The notes beneath the pieces were generated by a model. The model ran no database searches, was not told where the DNA came from, and saw only the letters and a program-made list of their open reading frames with translations. A DNA stretch of 64,000 bases from Rhizoclosmatium globosum (lineage: Eukaryota; Chytridiomycota; Chytridiomycetes; Chytridiales; Chytriomycetaceae): positions 124,001-188,000 of the forward strand of contig MCGO01000047.1 of the NCBI GenBank assembly GCA_002104985.1, written 5' to 3'. The position numbers and the translations under genes were made by a program. Shown here piece after piece: positions 1-9,761 of this stretch (position 1 is its first letter; each line of letters opens with the position of its first letter).

Positions 1-2
1 AA

Positions 3-509
3 ACTGACCTCCTCATGCTCACCCTCCTCTCCGACCACTGCCTCCAGAACTCTGCATACATGGGCGAACAAATCAAACAGCTAGTTCACGTCTTTGCAAC
101 AGTCAAACAACGTGGCGCCGAGCCCCACATTGCATCCATCTGTGACGAATACCTCATCAAGTTCAGGACAGTTATTCAAGGCGGTCCTGGGGATCCTGTC
201 GGGGGTATGGGAGAGAGCAAAGAGCAGTGTCTTGCGTGTGGTGGCGCTGTTGTGTTTGTGAGTCCGTGGAAGGCTATTTGTTTGAATGGCCATCCGTGGG
301 ATCGATGTGCTGTTTCGTTGTTGACTGCAGCGACGCCAAAGACGCGTAGTTGTTTGGGATGTAACCGGAAGACGATTTCACCAGAGGCGCTTGGAGATGG
401 AGAGCCGGAGGGTGGGCAGGGTGAAGGGCCTACACCTTCAGTGGTTATGAAGACTTTGGTTCAATGTATGACTGTTTGTTTGTATTGTGGTAATCGATTG
501 AAGCTGTGA
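3..509 (+). CDS. TFIIIC zinc-finger subunit (TFIIIC90/GTF3C4-like), 3' part
   Basis: The frame is open from the window edge, so the 5' part of the gene lies outside. The C-terminal part shows a cysteine/histidine pattern typical of the putative zinc finger of the TFIIIC complex: CLACGG, then an AxCxNGHPWDRC segment, then RSCLGC, and a last CLYCG a few residues before the stop. That family contributes to the B-box-binding factor that recruits RNA polymerase III to tRNA genes. This is seen as motif order only; no catalytic residue is involved. A Gly/Pro/Glu-rich linker separates the last two cysteine pairs. The stop lies only 31 bp from the end of the convergent membrane-protein gene. Annotation as TFIIIC is likely; the exact subunit is inferred. 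Confidence 0.75.
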   Translation, partial: TDLLMLTLLSDHCLQNSAYMGEQIKQLVHVFATVKQRGAEPHIASICDEYLIKFRTVIQGGPGDPVGGMGESKEQCLACGGAVVFVSPWKAICLNGHPWDRCAVSLLTAATPKTRSCLGCNRKTISPEALGDGEPEGGQGEGPTPSVVMKTLVQCMTVCLYCGNRLKL

Positions 510-540
510 ACGAATAAAAAATTTATTGAAAATCTTAGGG

Positions 541-1693
541 CTAGGGCTTGCTTGTATTCTTCAAGGTGAGTGACTCCAACCTTGAGTCGTGTATCAAAGT
601 GATTTTCATGGCCAACTGCACGAATATATAGACAAGCATTGTGCCGTGAGAATAATGCAGTAACTCACAATGCTCATTGGGGGCGCAGTAGAGATTGCAG
701 AAAATGCAGAAATAACAGCGACAGCAGACGTGCTACCTTCAAGCAACACAATCCAAAAACATCCAAGTACTCCATAAATGCACAGTATTTTTTCACGCCG
801 CGTGCATATTTCCAAATTACCTTTTTGTATTCTGACCAAATATGCGACATACATTCCAGTTACAAGGAGATCGAATACAACAGCAACCAATCCAACAACC
901 AAAGCCAGCCATTGCAAAATTGCTGAAGTAGTAAACAGAAGATTCATGTCTGTACTCCACAATGTGACGGCAATCAACGCGTCTTCAACGATTGCAAGAA
1001 CTGCGTACAGAACGATCATCAAATATAAATGCCGTCGAAGTGCTGGAATCACTATTCTTGCAATTGGAGCTCCACGTATCCACGTGTATGTCATGGCTAA
1101 TATATGAAACATAGCGAATAAGATATTTCCAAATTCCGCGGCTAATGGGGATGTCGATAAAAAGACTTGTGGAGCAAATATGATGCTGTTTAAGATTATC
1201 ATGGCGACGAGCATTATGTTGAAGGGCTTGAAGATGGTATTGTGGGGTGGTTCGTTGCTTGCAGCAAAAACTTCAAATGTATGATGGATTCCATTGATGG
1301 CTCGCACTCAAGAGAACCGAATTTACTTCGACCCTTACACATCACTGGAATAGTGGAGTATGCTTGGAAGAAGAAGACTGTGGAGAGGGTACCGACAGAG
1401 GTACCGAATATCACATTGCCCAATCCGTCTCCAGATTTAACATCCAATATCCACAAACATCTATCCCAAAGATAAGTCCAAATAAAGCAATCACACAAAA
1501 TGTGGTGTTCTTCTCCAAGGCTTCAAATGCGTTTCCAGGGTCCGCAGAATGGCTGTGGTGTCACTCGTGTGGAATCCAGCGTACATTTAACAGACAGGGA
1601 ATCCCTCTCGTCCGCTTGTCTGAACTGATCCGAGCATAACAGGAGGACATTCACGGCAATGAACGATGCGATTCTGATTTTGGCTTTGGTCAT
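541..1693 (-). CDS. Multi-span membrane protein, unknown function, several introns
   Basis: This is a hydrophobic minus-strand gene with about six or seven membrane-spanning stretches, including LILNSIIF-type, ALAIVEDALIAV-type and LALVVGLVAVVF-type segments. The start chosen is the ATG at 1693, which gives a hydrophobic N-terminus and lies 15 bp from the divergent neighbour's ATG. The last intron (616-668, GTGAGT...CAG, 53 nt) is clear and joins to a short final exon ending with TAG at 541. Frame changes near 1520, 1420 and 1310 imply further short introns or frameshifts whose borders I could not fix. The pattern of a basic loop followed by paired hydrophobic segments recalls the proteins at 30116-31063 and 50237-51361, so I infer a local paralogous family. 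No known receptor or transporter motif was recognised. Confidence 0.55.
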
Positions 1694-1708
1694 TTCTGAA
1701 AAGAGAAG

Positions 1709-4190
1709 ATGGATGAAACAGCCCCAACTGCGCCGCCCACCAGTGCCGACCCTCCAGTCCAGCTGGCACCAAACCTGCTTCATGTCGATCCTATGCAAGC
1801 ACAAGTTAATGCAGACACGATGGCGAATGATATGGTGGACCTCCGTGCGAGTGTGGAGCAGTTGAAAGCAAAGATTGCGGAACTGGAAGCCAATGTGAAG
1901 AAGGCGGAAGACCAGATTGAAAGTTTGAATGGAGAACTGAGCGAGTTGAAGGGAGAATTGAAGGACTTGAATGAAGAACGGAAAGTGCTGAAGGAAAGGG
2001 AGAAGAAGTTGGAAGCAAAGCAAGATTATCTGGAAACGAAACAGAACAAGTTGGAGGTTGTGCAAGACAGGCTCGAAAGTCTCAAGCGTAAACCGAGAGA
2101 CCAGTGGAATGCCGAAGACAGGGAGAAGTATCGAGACATGGCCGATCTGGAGGCATCTTTCGCACAAGTCATTGCTGACAAAGCGTCGCTTAATTCGGAC
2201 AAAGCGTCGCTTAATTCGGACAAAGCGTCGCTTAATTCGGACAAAGTTGCTTTGAACAAACGCATCGAAACGTTGGACCAGCGTAGTCTGAACCTGGATA
2301 ACGAAAAGGCTTCTCTGCGCGAAGAGAAGAAGTCAATTGAAACGAAGTTGGAGGACTTTTTAGCGAAATTAAAGCAGTTGAATGTGGAATACGAAGCTGC
2401 TACTGGTATGTGTCGCTTATTTCCTTGTGTTTGGTGTTCATTCTTCTGCAAGGTGCTAGTGTTGATTCTGGGCATGGTGTGGGATCTGTCATATTTTCCT
2501 GCAGTGGCAACAATAAGATCACCGACCATGATTTGGAGAGGAACTTGATTGGGATGTGCGCGGAGAATTGTACGGATCCACGAATAGCCGAGTTCAAACA
2601 AATCCTTGCCACGAAGCGAAAATTCATCCTAGACGACGCCACGAACCTGATGATTACCACGCTTCAAGCGATTTGGTCGACGAATGAACAAAGAAATGAT
2701 GAGAGACCTTGGTCTCTTTCAGACAATATTGAAGTTGTTGTTGATCCAACTGCTTCTCAAAACCCGACTGGCTTTCTGGAAATTCTTCAATATGTGCTTA
2801 TTGCGGGGCTAAGAAGCATGGTGCTTCCACCGAATTTGTCAGAAAATGCCTTGGATGTTGTACAAACTGGTCCTGTACTGGATTTTTCGTGCTTGCCAAA
2901 TATGGAAGAATATAACCGAAACAAGGTACCCATTGCTTATCTACCTTCTTGAAATCTAATAGCATAATAATTACATAGAAATCTCTTTTTCCGCTGAATT
3001 TCAGGAGCCCTGATGGGGGGGAATTCCACACCTACACCAAGGCCGATTTTAGTGTTCCTTATAGAGACGTCTTCTACCGCATCATCAGCGTATCTAAAAA
3101 CGCCTCGAAAGTGCAAAATGCACTATTTGAGTCTGATCTAGTCAAAACTCTGTTTGTGGCCAATATCAATCTTGTGGCAATACATCGAGTTACTGGAAAT
3201 CATGCCATGGTCTGCCCATTCATCATCTTTACTGCTGGTTGCTACGAGCTATATATCATGTTCAAAGAGAATGTGAAGGAGAGTCCGAGATATTTGTACA
3301 AGCTTGTCAACACATACAAATCTACCTCCTTCCGGGAAAAGACGGAGCTTGCCTTTCATATTCGAAATATCTTGGATATGAAACTCCCTGATTTAATTAA
3401 TCCTGAGGATGCTAAGATATTAGTGTTGAAAAGACCTCTTGGCTCGTCCCTCTCCTCATCCCAAAGCAAAGGCAGTTCCATGTCTGTGACAGAAGGCATT
3501 GTGAAAAAGAAAAAACTAAATGAAGTTTCTAAGTCTGCTCATAGTACCAGTGATGAAATGTTAGAGGATGAAGCTACTCTCAAGTCATACAAACTCATGA
3601 ACTTCAATCCCGCCTTTGCCCCAGACCTCCCAAATTGCCGCTTTGCCATGCATCGCTTTACTGGACTTCATGTCTTCATCAAGAGATCACACAAAAAACA
3701 GGAAATCTACTTCTTGAAACTTTTGAATTCCCCCTTCTACAGAGCCGATCCTCGCAACGTTACGATTCAGGTTATTGAAATTGTTCAAAGTCCAAAGGTC
3801 TATAGGATTGTGTTTCCCTTGTTGACGGTTTTACTTGATACCTTTGGTGAAACTCCAAACTTATCCAAGGAGCTTTGGTTGCGTCTAGTCCAGCAACTTC
3901 GTGATTACTGCAACTTCTTGCATGAACATCGGATTTGTCATAGGGATATCAAACCAAACAACTTGGCAGTTGACCAAGACACAGAACAACTTGCTGATTT
4001 GGATTGTGACCTGATGAAAGTATACCCAGAAGACAAGATTGCAATCGTGACAAAGTTTTGTGGAACAGAAGATTGGTCTGACCCCGATTACGTGAGGAAT
4101 CCGGAGCTGGGATTTAATGTGTTTGAGTTGGAACAATATTCCGTGGAGAAAACCTGCGAATGGATGATACATCAAGCAAAATGTGCATAA
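1709..4190 (+). CDS. Coiled-coil protein with C-terminal protein-kinase-like domain
   Basis: The N-terminal ~230 residues are almost wholly Lys/Glu/Leu coiled coil. After an intron at 2406-2452 (GTATGT...AAG) comes a globular region, then a second intron near 2926-3004 whose exact joins do not keep phase cleanly. The C-terminal part holds kinase signatures: a catalytic loop reading HRDIKPNN (about 3939-3962), then DLDCD where DFG is expected, then a CGTEDWSDPDY segment resembling the activation-loop end. The protein stops about 35 residues later, so most of the C-lobe is missing. I infer a degenerate or truncated kinase; a catalytically dead scaffold is possible. A polylysine stretch (KKKK) lies before the kinase part. 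It might relate to the large kinase expansions of chytrids, but I cannot assign a family. Confidence 0.55.
2177..2239 (+). repeat. Three perfect 21-bp tandem repeats in the coiled coil
   Basis: Three consecutive identical 21-bp units each encode DKASLNS, followed by a fourth diverged unit (DKVALNK). They add exact heptads, so the coiled-coil register is kept. Perfect identity suggests recent slippage expansion. Confidence 0.9.
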
Positions 4191-4676
4191 ATTGAAATGA
4201 ACGAGAAAGGAAGATAAATACTTTATTGCGTTTATTCTGTGGAAATAAATTATCAATTCAGAAGCTCTGGCACTAGCACTTCAATTCATATATTTTGTCT
4301 CCTCTGACAGGTACAAAATATCCCGCGTTCAAGTGTAAATGTGAGGAATGGGCTACTGTTCGAAGTGGACCCAATCTAATCATCCAAATATAATTGTTGT
4401 CAACACAAAACAAATACACATCATTAACGAATGTGATACAAATTATATTTCAATGCTTAACAAATATACACAGCAAACTTCAGAAATACCAAATACTTTC
4501 ATCCATTAGCAAGCAATCAAAACTCAGAACTTAAACAAACTTCCCTTGGAACAGAAACCCCAAATTCTTCTTTCCCAACACAACCTTCTCCACAACGTCA
4601 ACAGAATCAACTTGTCTCGGCTCCAACGACAACGACAACGCGTAGGCTTGCTGGAAACACCCAAAAAACCTCGAAA
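4191..4676. other. Intergenic, A/T-rich, no gene seen
   Basis: This stretch separates two convergent genes. I see only short frames and A/T-rich sequence, probably 3' UTRs; nothing else supported. Confidence 0.5.
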
Positions 4677-6200
4677 TCAGCATTTGATACAACACAAGAA
4701 TCTTACACAAACCTCAGTAGTCAAAGCCGTACTCTCCAAAATCATTCCCAATACTCCATGATCTCTTTGGATCTGATGCGGCCGGTCTTGATACCATTGG
4801 ATCGTGAGCACAATATCTGCAATCATGACGGCTTTGGAGAGGTTTACTTCTCCCGTTGGTGAAAGTACGTCTTTGTTTCCTTCTTCGATGTAGATCAGGT
4901 CGCGTGTGATTACGCCTCTGAAAATGGGGTTTGTGTTAGAATTACACGGGGGATCAAAAAGGGAGGTACGTTACAGGTATGGTATGCATGGACATGGCGA
5001 GTCGGTTAATGCCTTTCTGCATCGGGAAAAGAGCTTCTCTTGACTCATGAGTTGTTCGAGGTCTCGGATCGCGTCAAAGAGTGTTGGGTTTGGGTCATGG
5101 CCGTCAGAGTATAAGTGTTGTTGCTGGAGAAGTGCTTGGGTTTGTTTTAAGCGGTCAATGGGTGTACTAGTGAGGCCGGATATGACGGACATGAGTGTGT
5201 TGAAGTTCCTAGGTATGAGTGTCAGGTATGAAACTGAAAAGAAACTGTCAATGGGAGGACTCTCACCAACGCTATCTGGATAAACTTGTGAATCATTTTC
5301 GCGCGTGATTTGGGTTTTCGATCCATCAAGACGCGTGTAATCACCCTGTTCGTTGATTTGTTATTTCAACAAAAAACCTGTTGATTCGTTACAACTCACC
5401 ACGCAGATACGAAATTGAAATGCCCGACATTTGTATCCACAGTCGACAACACATCTCGCCGTGATTCCATGCCCACTTTGTCCCATTTACACGAACCGGC
5501 GTTGACAAATAGGTCATACGGCTTTCAGCGAGGTGTTAGAGCATGCGATGGGACCACGTAGCTTACATCAATTGCACAAAAGATGCGTGATTCAAGGTAC
5601 GTCAGTTGAGCAGCAACGCTAGCGGAATCGATTGCAAGGAATGCTTCACACCAAGACTGCGATTTCGGGCGGATGGTTTTGGAATATCGTCGGTGCTGAT
5701 ATATTTTACAGAGTGAGTCAGCAAATGTAAAAGCCAAGAGGAGAGCCACTCAAACTGATTTCCGAATCGACAAGAGTTGAATTGTATTCTTGACGATGTT
5801 TCAGTGGTGGTTCCGAGAGCCTTGGAAACAGTTTATCACCGATTACGTTTGTGTATGGGACAAGGGACGTTACGTGGGTGGCATTTGATTTGGTTGAACT
5901 TGTGAGAAGGACCAAGGTTGAGTGGAAGACTTTGAGCAGCGTTAAAGCGGGTTTGTTTGCATCGGAAGTCACGGTCAAATGATGTTGATGTCCAAGTGGA
6001 GACAAGGATTGCGATTCTGGGAAGGTACTTAAGGCTGCCAGGGTACTTGCTACTAGGGATGGGATTGAATACCTCAGCTGGATTGGATGCACTTGTCCCG
6101 GCGTCTCAAACTCATCAAACAGATCAAGGAGAACCCCGAGAAAGTCTGAGGCAGTTGCGTATTTGGGCCATACGGAAAGCAGCGCGGTGGAAAATATCAT
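4677..6200 (-). CDS. Ras guanine-nucleotide exchange factor (CDC25/RasGEF domain)
   Basis: RasGEF proteins load Ras-family GTPases with GTP. Read on the minus strand, exons give a REM-like helix (ALLSVWPKYATASDFL) followed by RasGEF core landmarks in the usual order: LTYLESRIFCAID, then VGHFNFVSAW, then a RAKMIHKFIQIA segment, then SVISGLTSTPIDRLKQT, then PCIPYLG and DLIYIEEGNKD. The last two are joined across an intron with donor GTAACG (about 4937-4973) that keeps frame. The final stop is at 4677. Introns also split the core near 5190-5290, 5345-5400 and 5530-5570. The start is uncertain: an ATG at 6200 opens the REM-like exon, but a GTAAGG donor just upstream suggests another 5' exon. At about 400 residues it lacks the long N-terminal region of yeast Cdc25. 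Confidence 0.85.
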
Positions 6201-6921
6201 TTATTTGACGAATTGTTGGGATTCCTTACCTCGCTCTGAATACATTCAATGCAATGGCCCGTATTTTATTTGACTGCTTTCAAGCTGTGTGTCCAGACGA
6301 GAGCTCGGCTAAAGAAGAGAGATTATTCTGAGTATATGTATAAATTATGTTCCAGGAATAAATACTCATGAAGATTTGGCTCGCATACTCAGTTAAATCT
6401 ATACGAGACGCATGCGCAGAAAAATTGAGGGGAGGATCTTTTCAATTCAGAAGTCGTAGTTGCTGACTACTTAAACTATACTGTGAAGTCCTCACTACTC
6501 TTGAAGCTACGAGACGCTTTGAAAAATCGTGCTTCGTCGTCCCCTTTGTTGATCCTCACTCGTTTTGTGCCATTTTGGGGTTATTCGTCTCAATTTAAGC
6601 TTTTCCGCGAACTATGCCACATTATTAAGGTTGTGTATTTATTGTTCATTTTCGTAACGCGAAAGAGATTGAATTGGCGGCGCTGCAAAGATCACTTGGT
6701 GTTCTCATTCCAAATCACATTACAACAAATTTGGTTTCGCGTGACTTAAGACCGATTGATTTCACCAAACACGTAGGCGCCACCAAGAAAAGGTATATAA
6801 CGCAGCAGGACACTCATTTCCCCTCTAATCACTATTTATTAGTTTTTTGAAGGAGGCTGCAAATGAAACAATCTTATCGGTTTGAGAAGGAAAGCCAGAA
6901 ACGCGATAATCCAAAACCAAA
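6201..6921. other. Intergenic between divergent RasGEF and LRR genes
   Basis: About 720 bp with no supported gene. It should hold both promoters; a TATA-like TATATAA lies near 6793, upstream of the LRR start. Confidence 0.4.
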
Positions 6922-8949
6922 ATGCTTGCTGTCACACCACCGCTTTCTCCACTTCAACATAAGCTACCTATCGAAATCATCCAGCATATTTTCAGTTTGT
7001 TTCCACCATTGGAAGCACTGAAACAGTTGGTGCTGTGCAAGAGAATACGATGGTGCCTCCAAGACCAACACTTTGCCAAACTAAACTTACTCACTCACTT
7101 CCCACCTTCTGTATGCCTCAATAACCCGTCATTGCTATCAATACTGCGTACACTCTGGTTCTTGTTACCTTCTTCGTCTTATCAGTCAATGATAGCCAAA
7201 ACATATCTACTTATCTCTCTTGGGTCTGATCAGCCAACCAAACTCGACTGGTCATTCCAATGTCTATATGGACGTATTCCTTCCTCTATATCACTATTTT
7301 CTGGGATTTCGAGCTTGTCGTTGTCTGAAAACAATTTGCACGGTGCAGTTCCCATCCAACTCTTGTCTTTGGCACCTTCATTAGTGTCGTTGGATCTGAG
7401 CTACAACCGGCTGACATCCGGATGGGAATCAATCACGCAACTCATACATCTCACGAACCTCAATATGTCAGGAAACTTGCTTGAAGGGCTGTTACCATCT
7501 GAATTGGGAAACTTGAGCGCGTTAGAGCACCTTCTGCTTGCTGAAATGGGGTTGACCGGAACTGTGAAGTACTTCACAAGGGGTTCTTCTTGTTCATTAC
7601 CTAGGTTCAAAGACTTGGCAACGGGGCTTGTATTTATTCTTTTACGTTTTGTTATATTGTTATTTTATGTACTTTACTTATTTATTTGTTGTTATGGGGG
7701 ATCAGCGGTAAATCAGTAAAGATTGAAGTTGTCTATAATTGAAGTGCTGTGGCGAGCATAGAGAGTATATTCAAGGACCCTTCGACAGTCGCTGCGGGTG
7801 AGCGCTGTTGTCGACCATATTCACGCCAGGGAATCTCGTTGCGAGTTCTGAGCGATAGTGTTGAACAAGTAGCACAGGTACAATGGGCACAGGAAGAATC
7901 TCTAGTTAGGGGACCTGTGGGTTGTAGGTCTGGCCAAAAGTAACGTGGATAACGTCAATGGACCGTAAAGCGCTTAGGACCGGATAACGGCTTCTGGAAA
8001 TAACCGTGGTGACGTCGTTTAGTCAAAGGGGAGTTGTGCAGCCATGGATCAAGAGGTACAGCGGGGTGATCATGGTGCGACTCGACAGTTTATTATATTT
8101 GAGCGGAGGCAGGAACCTAGTTCCCCACGGATTGCTAAACCGAGCATGTATAATGACACGTTCTAACGTTTGGACTTGGTCGTTCGGAGCGTAGGAAAAG
8201 GAGCTATAGACCGTGTTGAGGTCATGCGGCACTAGTCCTAAAAGCGCTCTTCAGTGGGGTAAGTCGAGCAGCTACGAGGTGGAGTATTTCTTTATTAGTT
8301 GTGTTGTTTCTTTTATTGTTATTCTCTTTCCTGTTCTTTCCCTTCCCTTACTGTTAGTTCTACAATGCTCTAACGTGCTTAGGAACCGCACATTTCCCGC
8401 TCTGCAATTGGGGCCAATGGACCTGCAGGGTAGGATGGACATTACTTCCAAATCTATAACGATCAAGGTCTGTCGTCGTCCAGTCGATGGATCGAGACCA
8501 GTTAGAGGTTTCACAGAACGCTTCCCCGAGAGATTGGAAAACTAGAGAATCTCAAGACATTGGATTTGAAGAAGAATAGGATTTCGGGGAGTGTTCCGGT
8601 TGAATGGAGCGGAATGCGACAATTGAGGTACCTCTACCTACAATCAAACCTGTTGGAATTATGTCCGTTTGACGTAGTTGCAGAAGGATGCAAATATCTA
8701 CGCGTGTTGGACGTTAGTGACAATCAGTTGACAGGGCATGTTCCGTGGACAGCACTGTTACACAGTGGATCAATTTGGAGTCTATCCCTCGCGAGAAATC
8801 AGCTTGAGTTAGGAGAATTGTCTGCAGAAAGTATTTTACGGAAGCCAAGTAGTTGTTTGAATTGGTTAGACATATCTGGAAATTCATTCACGCTCTCCAA
8901 GCAAGACAGAACTCGATTTGAAAAGGAGCTGGAAAAGTTTATTTGTTGA
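6922..8949 (+). pseudogene. F-box-like/LRR gene interrupted by a solo-type LTR
   Basis: The N-terminus has an F-box-like helix (LPIEIIQHIFSLFPPLEALKQLVLC), followed by plant-type leucine-rich repeats with LxxNxLxGxVP cores. The frame breaks at 7563, where a 953-bp LTR begins, and LRR coding resumes at 8520 through the TGA at 8949. Removing the LTR and one 4-bp GAAC duplication leaves 1071 nt, exactly 357 codons, and the repeat consensus reads through the join (LTGT then LPREIGKLENL). So the insertion is the only visible lesion. Such F-box/LRR proteins may act as substrate adaptors of ubiquitin ligases; that role is inferred. As it stands the allele encodes a protein cut off shortly after the insertion, unless the LTR is spliced out. 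Confidence 0.85.
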
Positions 8950-9458
8950 AGATTGGTGCACGTATTGTAAATAATATGTTAATTGTTTAATTGAGAATAA
9001 CATCACACCGTCTGATGCATTCGTTTCACAGCATACCAAGTAATTAATACTTAGTAATATTAATCAGCGAGCAAAAGTGGGCGGCAATGAGGAACGAATT
9101 GTCGCCCGCTGGAGCGAGCTTTTTAGGTCATGTTTGAGTGTGTTTGGAACAATATAGAATGATAGCGGGCAAAACTCGAATTTTTTCTCCGTCATCATTT
9201 CAAAACTTTGCCACAACCGCCCTCACCCAATAGTCACCCCTTCCTGGAGAACTATGGCTTATTGGAAAGCTATGGAGCAGGAAAATCGTTTGAGTTTATT
9301 TAAAAATCGAAATAATGAAGATCATATGCTGTTCTGATCAATCGCAGATTCCAACTCATTGAATCAGCAATTAAAACGGAATCCCCCACGTTGGGCTCTG
9401 GGAGTACATGCTTGGAGAAAGATTATAAAAAAATAATGAAAGAAACTTATTCCGGTGG
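7561..9458 (+). repeat. 1.9-kb direct repeat, copy 1 (LTR + LRR 3' half + flank)
   Basis: From 7561 to 9458 the sequence matches 17778-19675 base for base in every line compared, with constant offset 10217. It holds the LTR, the LRR 3' half and about 510 bp of downstream flank. At 9458/9459 (GGTGG followed by TAATCC) the similarity stops abruptly, whereas copy 2 continues GGTGG then AACGG. Identity over non-mobile flank shows that this is a segmental duplication or two alleles joined, not just two LTRs. Confidence 0.9.
7563..8515 (+). mobile_element. LTR copy 1 (953 bp) inside the LRR gene, with target-site duplication
   Basis: The element begins TGTGAAG and ends TTTCACA, giving the inverted TG...CA termini of an LTR. 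The first 16 bases, TGTGAAGTACTTCACA, are themselves a perfect palindrome. Both ends are flanked by GAAC (7559-7562 and 8516-8519), a 4-bp target-site duplication. The interior is A/T-rich in its 5' third (TTATTTATTTG-like), consistent with U3. No internal retroelement sequence follows this copy: LRR coding resumes at once, as expected of a solo LTR. The copy at 17780-18732 looks identical. Confidence 0.85.
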
Positions 9459-9761
9459 TAATCCGCCATGGCTACGGATATTGTAGCTGGCCTGACAGGA
9501 TGTCACGCCTTTTTACTATTATGCGTTTAACGCTTTTGACCCACGTATAACGTGTATTTAACTTAAATGATGAAAAATTGAGTCCTGGGTATGGAAAACC
9601 CACTATCCTGTTCGGAACTTCAAGTTTCACAGAATTTCTTTATTCAAACCTCCGAAAATATATAAGATAAAATACTTCCTTAACGATTTACAGGCAGTTA
9701 TGTTTGGAGGAGTTGTATTGTCAGGATTCCGACAATTCATTCTTTTGAAGAAACAACAAAG
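9459..9761 (+). mobile_element. Retroelement 5' leader, truncated or displaced
   Basis: About 300 bp lie between the end of repeat copy 1 and the polyprotein ATG. In an intact element a tRNA primer-binding site would directly follow an LTR; here the preceding sequence is LRR-gene flank. A TGG at 9456-9458 sits at the junction, but I could not match it to a specific tRNA 3' end. I infer that the true 5' LTR/leader join has been lost. Confidence 0.5.

Noticed and set aside
7563..9458. A single 1.9-kb LTR
   Set aside because: Inverted TG...CA ends and GAAC duplications define 953 bp; the rest is LRR gene and flank.
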